From DASRVA01 sp035687745 (GTDB lineage Bacteria; Gemmatimonadota; Gemmatimonadetes; JACCXV01; JAHWKZ01): DNA of 10,314 nt. The notes under the pieces were generated by a model. It saw only the letters and a list, made by a program, of their open reading frames with translations. It had not been told where the DNA came from and did not search any database. A program made the translations under genes and the position numbers. Location of the stretch: positions 1 through 10,314 of the forward strand of contig DASRVA010000136.1 in assembly GCA_035687745.1 (NCBI GenBank). Direction: 5' to 3'. This document shows, piece after piece, positions 1-5,684 of this stretch. Each line of letters begins with the position of its first letter. Position 1 is the stretch's first letter.

Positions 1-252
1 GTGGCCGTCGGGTCCGGCTGGCGGATCCAGGTCTTCGCGGCCGAGGACGAGGCGACCGCGACCGAGGTGGCGCGGCGGGCCGGGGATGCGGTCGCCGGGG
101 TGGCCGTCTACGTCGAGGCCGAGGGGCCGTGGTTCAAGGTCCGGCTCGGCGACTTCGCGACCCGCGAGGCGGCCGAGCCCCTGCGGCAGCGGCTGGTCGG
201 GCTCGGGTGGACGGAGGCGTGGGCCGTCCGGACGATGGTCGACGCCCCGTAG
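1..252 (+). CDS. SPOR-domain protein, C-terminal part (partial at window edge)
   Basis: The visible 83 residues form essentially one SPOR domain. The opening 'GWRIQVFAAEDEATA' gives the first beta strand and helix, 'WFKVRLGDFATREAAEPLRQRL' is the characteristic second half, and 'GWTEAWAVRT' the final strand. In known families SPOR domains bind septal or denuded peptidoglycan glycan strands and sit at the C-terminus of periplasmic or membrane-anchored proteins. No signal peptide or membrane segment is visible, so the N-terminal part probably lies before base 1. The GTG at base 1 is in frame but could be an internal valine. The stop at 250-252 directly abuts the GTG of the next gene, which suggests co-translation with the GlmU-like protein. 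The domain call is strong; the protein's overall function cannot be told from this fragment. Confidence 0.8.
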   Translation: MAVGSGWRIQVFAAEDEATATEVARRAGDAVAGVAVYVEAEGPWFKVRLGDFATREAAEPLRQRLVGLGWTEAWAVRTMVDAP

Positions 253-1491
253 GTGAGCCCGCCCCTCCTCCTGATCGACCCCCCCCGCGACGCCTGGTGG
301 CCGCTCGCCTCGACCCGGCCGGTGGCCGACCTCCTGGCCGGAGCGCGCAGCTTCCGGGTCCGCTGGGGGGACCGCAACGGACAGGTGGCCGCCCTCCTCT
401 GCGATCCCGAGGTCGAGGCGTGCGCCTTTCGCCAGGCTCCTCCGCCGCCCAGAAACGCCTGGCCTGAGACCGGGCAGGGGTGGCGGGTCGCGAGCCCGGT
501 CTGGATCCCGCCCCGCGGGTGGTCGTTCGGCGACGAGCCGGCGGTCCACCTCAGCGAGGGCGAGCCGGTCGGATGGTGCCTCGGCGCCGACGCCGCCCGC
601 CGTCTGGCCCATACGGAGCCGACCGCGGCGGCCGCCCGTGCGGAGCTGGCCGCGCTGGACCTCCCCGCGGTGGAATCGGGCGGGCGCCGCCTGGCGTCGG
701 TCTGGTCCCTGGTCGAGGCCAACGCGGAGGTCCTGCGGGACGACGAGGCGGACTTCGAGGGCGAGCCGTTCGATCCGGGCGACCGGTCGGTCGCCATCGG
801 GGGCCCCATCCTCGCGCGCGGAGCCGTACAGGTGGATCCGTTCGCCGTCCTGGACGCCCGCGAGGGGCCGATCCTCCTCGACCGGGACGCCCGGGTCGGG
901 AGCCACGCCCTCCTCGAGGGGCCGGTCTACGTCGGTCCCGGTAGCCGGGTCCTGGGCGGGACCGTCGGCGGCGGGTCCTCCATCGGGCCGCGCTGCAAGG
1001 TCCGGGGCGAGGTCCAGGCGAGCGTCTTCCAAGGATACGCCAACAAGGCCCACGACGGATACGTCGGCCACTCGGTCCTCGGGGAGTGGGTGAATCTGGG
1101 CGCCGCCACGACGACCAGCGACCTCAAGAACACCTACGGGCCAGTGCGCTTGTCCGGGCCGGAAGGGAGCGTCGAGACGGGGCTCCTCAAGGTGGGAGCC
1201 TTTCTGGGCGACCACGTCCGGACGGGGATCGGGGCGCTCCTGACCACCGGGGCCCGGCTCGGAACCGCGACCCACTTCTTCGGCGGTCGCGCGGTCTCGC
1301 CGGGCTGGCTGCCGGCCTTCACCTGGTTCGACGGCGTCCGGCGGGAGCCCGTCCGGCTGGACGCCTTCCTGCGCTCCGCCCGGGCGGCGATGGCTCGCCG
1401 CGAGCAGCGGCTCGAGCCGGGCGAGGAGGCGATCCTGCGCTCGCTGTCGGCTTGCTCGGCTCCGACGGCGGGCGCTAACTTCGACGCCTGA
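253..1491 (+). CDS. Alternative GlmU-like putative sugar nucleotidyltransferase/acyltransferase
   Basis: This 412-residue protein resembles the 'alternate GlmU' family of putative UDP-GlcNAc diphosphorylase/glucosamine-1-phosphate N-acetyltransferase proteins. The N-terminal part (about 1-180) carries 'PLASTRPVADLLAGARSFRVRWG', typical of that family, and lacks the G-rich GxGTRM loop of classical GlmU. From about residue 183 a left-handed beta-helix of hexapeptide repeats begins. It contains the family signatures 'NKAHDGYVGHSVLGEWVNLGAA' split across 264-285 (N264, H267, G269, W279, N281) and 'SDLKNTYGPV' from 289. A basic helical tail with 'MARREQR' closes it. The expected role is making an activated or acetylated amino sugar for the envelope, in the cytoplasm; substrate is not determinable here. 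The GTG start is chosen because the family N-terminus begins there and it abuts the previous stop; no clear Shine-Dalgarno is seen. A run of eight C at 279-286 lies near the 5' end. Confidence 0.82.
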   Translation: MSPPLLLIDPPRDAWWPLASTRPVADLLAGARSFRVRWGDRNGQVAALLCDPEVEACAFRQAPPPPRNAWPETGQGWRVASPVWIPPRGWSFGDEPAVHLSEGEPVGWCLGADAARRLAHTEPTAAAARAELAALDLPAVESGGRRLASVWSLVEANAEVLRDDEADFEGEPFDPGDRSVAIGGPILARGAVQVDPFAVLDAREGPILLDRDARVGSHALLEGPVYVGPGSRVLGGTVGGGSSIGPRCKVRGEVQASVFQGYANKAHDGYVGHSVLGEWVNLGAATTTSDLKNTYGPVRLSGPEGSVETGLLKVGAFLGDHVRTGIGALLTTGARLGTATHFFGGRAVSPGWLPAFTWFDGVRREPVRLDAFLRSARAAMARREQRLEPGEEAILRSLSACSAPTAGANFDA

Positions 1492-1504
1492 CGAGTTTCT
1501 CGCG

Positions 1505-1529
1505 GGGCGGATCTTTCCGTGGTCCGCCC
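1505..1529 (+). terminator. GC-rich hairpin in the gap after the GlmU-like gene
   Basis: GGGCGGATC (1505-1513) pairs with GGTCCGCCC (1521-1529), nine pairs including one G-U, around a 7-base loop. It stands 14 bases after the stop codon in the only gap of this region (1492-1576). There is no T run after it, so it is not a textbook intrinsic terminator. It may instead stabilise the 3' end of the upstream message or be chance in GC-rich DNA. A small CGAG/CTCG hairpin (1492-1502) precedes it. I see no convincing promoter in the rest of the gap. Confidence 0.35.
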
Positions 1530-1576
1530 GACGCCGGCCCAGCCCGAACCGACCCCTCTCCGTCCCCGTCGCCGTC

Positions 1577-2539
1577 ATGCGCGTCTTCATCACCGGCATC
1601 GAAGGCTTCGTGGGGCGGCACCTGGCCGACCTGCTGCGCGTGGCGGGACACGAGGTGACCGGCTCCGCGCTCAGGGGGGAGGATGACGAGGGAGTCGTCG
1701 CGATGGACGTCCGGGACCAGGACCAGGTCCACCGTGTGCTCGGGGCGGCACGGCCCGAGGTCGTGTTCCATCTGGCGGGCGAAGCCAGCGTGAGCGCCTC
1801 GTTCGACCGCCCGGTCGAGGTCTACGAGGTGAATGCGGGCGGGGCGCTCCACGTGCTGGAGGCATGCCGGCGGGGCGGCGCCGGCCGGGTGATGATGGTC
1901 ACCTCCTGCGAGGTCTACGGAGACCTCGATCCGGCCGCCGGGCCGGCGACCGAGACCCGCTCCATGGCGCCGATCAGCCCGTATGGGGGGAGCAAGGCGG
2001 ACCAGGACCTCCTCGGCGAGCAGTACGCCCGGACGTTCGGCCTGGACGTCGTTCGCGTGCGCTCGTTCCCGCACACGGGACCGGGCCAGGCCGAGCCGTA
2101 TCTTTTCCCCTCGGTGGCGCGTCGGATCGCCGAGGCCGAGGCGGGCCAGGGTCCAGCCACGGTGAGGGTCGGGAACATCGACGTCGTCCGCGACCTGCTC
2201 GACGTGCGCGACGTCGCCCGGGCCTATCTGCTGCTCATGGAACGCGGGCGGGCCGGGGAGGCGTACAACGTGTGCGGGGGCCGGGGCCGGATCCTCCGCG
2301 AGAACCTGGAGGAGCTGTGCGGCCTGGCGCGGGTGCCGGTCAGGCTGGAGGTCGACCGCTCGAGACTCCGGCCGGCCGACACGGCGTGGATGGTGGGCGA
2401 TCCGTCGAAGCTGGAGACGGAGACGGGGTGGCGGCCCGGGATCGGATGGAGGGAGACGGCGAATGATCTTCTGGAAGACGCGCGGGCCCGGATGGCGGGC
2501 GTGGAATCACGGACGGGGCGGGGAGCGGCCGGTGGCTGA
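1577..2539 (+). CDS. rmd: GDP-6-deoxy-D-mannose reductase (Rmd-like extended SDR)
   Basis: A 320-residue NAD(P)-dependent extended short-chain dehydrogenase/reductase. The Rossmann loop is GIEGFVG (G7, G10, G13), and the catalytic set is S110 in 'TSCEVYG', Y136 and K140 in 'YGGSK'. The stretch 'RSFPHTGPGQ', then 'VGNIDVVRDLLDVRDVARAY', 'AYNVCGGRGRIL' and 'LRPADTAWMVGDPSKL..TGW' match the pattern of Rmd/GDP-mannose 4,6-dehydratase relatives, best Rmd. Rmd reduces GDP-4-keto-6-deoxy-mannose to GDP-D-rhamnose for surface glycans. The partner dehydratase gmd is not in the window. The ATG is placed directly before 'MRVFITG', the usual N-terminus, but the preceding bases are pyrimidine-rich with no Shine-Dalgarno. 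It appears to be the first gene of a run of seven. The C-terminal ~25 residues are a non-conserved tail. GDP-mannose dehydratase or another epimerase is a less likely reading. Confidence 0.85.
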   Translation: MRVFITGIEGFVGRHLADLLRVAGHEVTGSALRGEDDEGVVAMDVRDQDQVHRVLGAARPEVVFHLAGEASVSASFDRPVEVYEVNAGGALHVLEACRRGGAGRVMMVTSCEVYGDLDPAAGPATETRSMAPISPYGGSKADQDLLGEQYARTFGLDVVRVRSFPHTGPGQAEPYLFPSVARRIAEAEAGQGPATVRVGNIDVVRDLLDVRDVARAYLLLMERGRAGEAYNVCGGRGRILRENLEELCGLARVPVRLEVDRSRLRPADTAWMVGDPSKLETETGWRPGIGWRETANDLLEDARARMAGVESRTGRGAAGG

Positions 2540-3134
2540 ACGCCGCGTGCCCGCACGATCACGGCGCCTGGCCGCGCTGCTGGCGGCGCTTCTGCTGGCC
2601 GCGCCCGGCTGCGACGAGGACAACCCCTTCCGGAACGTCCCGGACGAGGTCTCGACCGGGACCTCGCAGGTGTGGGAGCTCTCCCTGCCGGGGTTCCCGA
2701 GCGGGTTCGATTTCCCCACCGAGCAGCGGTTGTTCGTGGGCGAGGGGGGGTTCGCCAGCTCGCTCGGGAACTTCCTGCTGGACGCGCGCGGCGACGGCAT
2801 GCTGATCCTCAGGCCCTTCTCGTCGCTGGTCGACTTCACGGCCGCCAGGACCGGCATCCAGGACCTGGGCCCGGTCGACTTCGACGCGGTGCTCGAGGCG
2901 CCCGACACGGGGTACATCGCGGTCGACGACTCGGGCGGCGTTCCGGTCGTCGCGGGTCACGTCTACGCCTTCCGCATCACGCGGCTTCAGTCCGGGGTCG
3001 TCCCGATCAACTACGCGAAGCTCGTGGTCCTCGAAGCGGGGACCGAGTTCCCCGACGACCCGCGGTCGCGGTTCGTGCGCTTCGACTGGAGCTACCAGAA
3101 CCAGCCCCAGAACCGGCGTCTGGTGGAGGAGTAG
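2532..3134 (+). CDS. Putative lipoprotein of unknown function
   Basis: I do not recognise a family. The predicted protein is 200 residues: a basic N-terminus (RRVPARSRR), a hydrophobic stretch 'LAALLAALLLAAPG' and C27, which fits a lipoprotein signal, although the lipobox A-P-G-C is weaker than the usual L-A-G-C. D28 follows; in enterobacteria aspartate at +2 favours inner-membrane retention, but that rule may not hold here. The mature part looks like a beta-rich domain ('QVWELSLPGFPSGFDF', 'LVVLEAGTEF', 'RFVRFDWSYQ') without known catalytic motifs. The GTG at 2532 is preferred because GGGGAG lies about 7 bases upstream and the gene then overlaps the rmd stop by 8 bases. An ATG at 2463 would place 23 extra residues before the signal, and a GTG at 2547 is also possible. 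Its stop is one base before serS. Confidence 0.72.
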   Translation: MAERRVPARSRRLAALLAALLLAAPGCDEDNPFRNVPDEVSTGTSQVWELSLPGFPSGFDFPTEQRLFVGEGGFASSLGNFLLDARGDGMLILRPFSSLVDFTAARTGIQDLGPVDFDAVLEAPDTGYIAVDDSGGVPVVAGHVYAFRITRLQSGVVPINYAKLVVLEAGTEFPDDPRSRFVRFDWSYQNQPQNRRLVEE

Positions 3135-3135
3135 C

Positions 3136-4419
3136 GTGATCGACGTCCGGATGCTCCGCAACGATCCGGATCTTCTGCGCGAGGCGCTCGAGAAGCGCGG
3201 CGAGACGGCGGAGGTCGACCGGCTCATTTCCCTGGACGTCGAGCATCGCAGGCTCCTCGCGGAGAGCGAGCGCCTCAAGGCGGAGCGGAACGCCACCTCC
3301 AGGGAGATCGGCCGCCTGATCGGCGCCGGCGAGGAGAAGGCGGCGGAGGGGCTCAAGGCCGAGATGCGGAAGGTCAGCGACCGCATCAAGGAACTCGACG
3401 AGCAGGGAACGGCGCTCAAGGAGACGCTCGACTCGTGGCTCCTCGAGGTGCCGAATCCGCCCCACCCGTCCGTCCCGGGCGGCGAGGCCACCGCCAACCG
3501 GATCGTCCGCACCTGGGGCGAGCCACGGACCTTCGACTTCGAGCCCCGGCCGCATTGGGAGGTGGGCGAGGCGCTGGGCGCGCTCGATCTCGCGCGGGCC
3601 GCGAAGATCTCGGGCTCGGGGTTCGTGGGCCTGGTGGGTGTGGGGGCGGCGCTCTCGCGGGCCCTGATCGCGTTCATGCTCGACGTCCACCGCCGCAAGG
3701 GCTACGTCGAGCTCGCGCTGCCGTACCTCGTGAACCCCGAGACCGCGACGGCGACCGGCCACCTGCCGCGTTTCGAGGACCAGCTCTACGCCGCCGAGCG
3801 CGACGAGCTGTACCTGATCCCGACGGCCGAGGTACCGATCATGGGGTGGCATCGGGACGAGATTCTGACGGACGGCGACCTGCCGCTCCGCTATTGCGCC
3901 CACACGGCGTGCTTCCGGCGCGAGGCGGGGGCCCACGGGCGCGACACCCGCGGGCTCAACCGCGTCCATCAGTTCGACAAGGTCGAGCTCTTCAAGATCA
4001 CGACCCCCGAGTCCTCCTACGACGAGCTCGAGTCGCTGACCGTTGACGCCGAGGCGATCCTCCAGGCCCTCGGGATCCCGTACCGGGTGGTCCTCCTGGC
4101 CGCCGGGGACATGGGGAACGCGGCCGCCAAGACGTACGATCTGGAGGCATGGGCGCCGGGCGTCGGGATGTGGCTCGAGGTCTCGTCGTGCTCGAACTGC
4201 GAGGCGTACCAGTCGCGGCGCGCCAACCTGCGCTCGCGCGCCGGCTCGGACGGCGGCACGCGCTACCCCCACACCCTGAACGGCAGCGCTCTGGGGCTGC
4301 CGCGGACGCTGATCGCGCTGCTGGAGACCTGGCAGGACGCGGACGGGAACGTGACCGTGCCGGAGGTCCTGCGACCCTACATGGGAGGCGTCGAGCGACT
4401 CACCGCTCGCGACCGCTGA
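3136..4419 (+). CDS. serS: Seryl-tRNA synthetase
   Basis: A full-length (427-residue) class II aminoacyl-tRNA synthetase that charges tRNA-Ser with serine (and supplies Ser-tRNA-Sec where present). It begins 'MIDVRMLRNDPDLLREALEKRG', the usual SerRS start (quoted here in two halves around residue 11). Residues about 27-105 form the charged helical arm that grips the long variable arm of tRNA-Ser. The serine/ATP site shows 'IPTAEVPI', motif 2 'FRREAGAHGRDTRG' (F260, R261, R262), 'NRVHQFDKVE', 'WLEVSSCSN' and motif 3 'GSALGLPRTLIALLE' (G383, R390). The GTG start is supported by GGAGGAG just upstream, overlapping the end of the lipoprotein gene. The stop lies inside the AAGGAGG that precedes the histidine kinase. 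Identity is secure. Confidence 0.97.
   Translation: MIDVRMLRNDPDLLREALEKRGETAEVDRLISLDVEHRRLLAESERLKAERNATSREIGRLIGAGEEKAAEGLKAEMRKVSDRIKELDEQGTALKETLDSWLLEVPNPPHPSVPGGEATANRIVRTWGEPRTFDFEPRPHWEVGEALGALDLARAAKISGSGFVGLVGVGAALSRALIAFMLDVHRRKGYVELALPYLVNPETATATGHLPRFEDQLYAAERDELYLIPTAEVPIMGWHRDEILTDGDLPLRYCAHTACFRREAGAHGRDTRGLNRVHQFDKVELFKITTPESSYDELESLTVDAEAILQALGIPYRVVLLAAGDMGNAAAKTYDLEAWAPGVGMWLEVSSCSNCEAYQSRRANLRSRAGSDGGTRYPHTLNGSALGLPRTLIALLETWQDADGNVTVPEVLRPYMGGVERLTARDR
4392..4409 (+). repeat. Perfect inverted repeat at the serS 3' end, before the kinase ribosome site
   Basis: CGAGCG (4392-4397) and CGCTCG (4404-4409) are exact inverted copies around the 6-base loop ACTCAC. The hairpin lies within the last codons of serS, ten bases before the AAGGAGG that serves the next gene. 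In the message it could affect coupling of kinase translation to serS, but a six-pair stem in GC-rich coding DNA can also be chance. Confidence 0.35.
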
Positions 4420-4425
4420 AGGAGG
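4419..4425 (+). promoter_or_regulatory. Strong ribosome binding site AAGGAGG ahead of the histidine kinase
   Basis: A seven-base AAGGAGG begins on the last base of the serS stop codon. The kinase frame just after it contains two ACG codons (4428 and 4431) but no ATG, GTG or TTG. With the ACG at 4431 the spacer is five bases, within the normal range. The site therefore argues that the kinase starts here rather than far upstream inside serS. Confidence 0.6.
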
Positions 4426-4430
4426 CCACG

Positions 4431-5684
4431 ACGAGGGACCCGCATCCCCGCCCCCGCGTCTGGCCCTTCGTCGCCATCCTGGCCACGATCGCGCTGTTCG
4501 CCGGCTACGTCTGGTACACCCGGGCGCTCGTCTCCGACATCCGGCAGGACACCGAGCGGCTGGCCACGCTCTACGCCCGCGCGCTCAGGGTGGGGACGCC
4601 GGACGAGGCGCAGCTCCTCCTCTTCGAGGAGGTGATCCAGAACTTCCCGTATCCGGTGATCCTGACCGACCCCGAAGGGAACCCGACCGCGTTCCGCAAC
4701 CTGGACGACCTGGACCTGGATCGGGAGACGGGGCCGTGGTCGCCGGCCGAGCGCCTGGCCCTGCGGCAGGAGTCGGCGCGGATGGACCGGATCGCCGCTC
4801 CCTATCCGGTGACCGACGAATCCGGCAACGTGATCCAGGTCATTCACGTGAGCGAGGCCGGCACGATCACGCTGCTCCGCTACCTTCCGTACATCCAGGC
4901 GCTGGTGCTGATCGCGGTCGGCGTGATCGCCTTCTGGCTGATCCGCTACAACGTACGGGTGCAACGGGGCCACGTGTGGGTCGCCATGGCGCGCGAGAGC
5001 GCCCACCAGCTCGGCACGCCGATCTCCTCCCTGTACGGATGGGTGGAGCTGCTCCGGGCCGATCGCGCGGCGGCGATCGTGGCCGGCCCCGGGACCGCGG
5101 GCGAGGAGGTCGACATGGGCTCGGCGCTGACCGCGATGGAGCAGGACGTCGACCGGCTCAGCAAGGTCGCCCACCGGTTCGAGCTGATCGGCCGGCAGCC
5201 GCGTCTCGATCCGATCGACCTGCACGAGCTGACGGCGGAGGTCGAGGCGTATTTCCGGGCCCGTCTGCCGCGCCGCGGGAAGCCGATCCGGCTCGTCCTC
5301 GAGCGCCGCCCCGTCCCGTCGGTGTCGGGAAACCGGATCTTGATCGAGTGGGCGCTCGAGAACCTGGTCAAGAACGCGATCGACGCGCTCGAGGGACGCG
5401 GCGGCCGGATCACCCTCACGGTGGCTCCCGGCGACGAGCCGGGGACGGCCCGGGTCGAGGTGGCCGACGACGGCCCCGGCGTCCCGCGCACGCTCCGGAA
5501 GCGGATCTTCGAGACCGGCGTTTCGACCAAGCCCCAGGGGTGGGGTGTCGGTCTTTCGCTCGCCCGCCGGATCGTCGAGGACTACCACGAGGGGAGCCTG
5601 GAGCTGATTGGTGGAGTGGATCAGCCGGGGGCCCGCTTCCGGATCGTGCTGCCGGTGGCCGAGGCCGCGGAGGAGGAGGCATGA
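4431..5684 (+). CDS. Orphan transmembrane sensor histidine kinase
   Basis: A membrane sensor kinase of about 417 residues. Residues about 11-29 (VWPFVAILATIALFAGYVWY) and 152-172 (IQALVLIAVGVIAFWLI) are membrane segments flanking a ~120-residue sensor region that contains PAS-like pieces ('FPYPVILTDPEGNPTAF', 'PVTDESGNVIQVIHV'). The dimerisation helix carries 'WVAMARESAHQLGTPISSLYGW', with H192 the likely phosphoacceptor. The ATPase domain has N box 'ENLVKNAIDAL', G1 'VADDGPGVP', 'IFETGVSTK' and G2 'GWGVGLSLARRIVE'. No response regulator is nearby, so its target is unknown. The start is the uncertain part: no standard start codon exists between the serS stop and the first membrane helix. I place it at ACG 4431 because of the AAGGAGG five bases upstream. 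Upstream ATG 4149 would overlap serS by 270 bases, and the downstream GTG near 4590 would lose the first membrane helix. It overlaps pcrA by 4 bases (ATGA). Confidence 0.85.
   Translation, partial: TRDPHPRPRVWPFVAILATIALFAGYVWYTRALVSDIRQDTERLATLYARALRVGTPDEAQLLLFEEVIQNFPYPVILTDPEGNPTAFRNLDDLDLDRETGPWSPAERLALRQESARMDRIAAPYPVTDESGNVIQVIHVSEAGTITLLRYLPYIQALVLIAVGVIAFWLIRYNVRVQRGHVWVAMARESAHQLGTPISSLYGWVELLRADRAAAIVAGPGTAGEEVDMGSALTAMEQDVDRLSKVAHRFELIGRQPRLDPIDLHELTAEVEAYFRARLPRRGKPIRLVLERRPVPSVSGNRILIEWALENLVKNAIDALEGRGGRITLTVAPGDEPGTARVEVADDGPGVPRTLRKRIFETGVSTKPQGWGVGLSLARRIVEDYHEGSLELIGGVDQPGARFRIVLPVAEAAEEEA

Noticed and set aside
4149..4430. Kinase start at ATG 4149 inside serS
   Set aside because: It would overlap serS by 270 bases, and the added residues are low-complexity shadow of the conserved motif 3 region of serS.
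4736..5680. Upstream extension of the helicase frame to ATG 4736
   Set aside because: The extra sequence is Arg/Gly/Pro-rich shadow of the kinase gene. PcrA proteins begin at 'MTERLLAALNPAQREAV', which matches ATG 5681 with a strong ribosome site.
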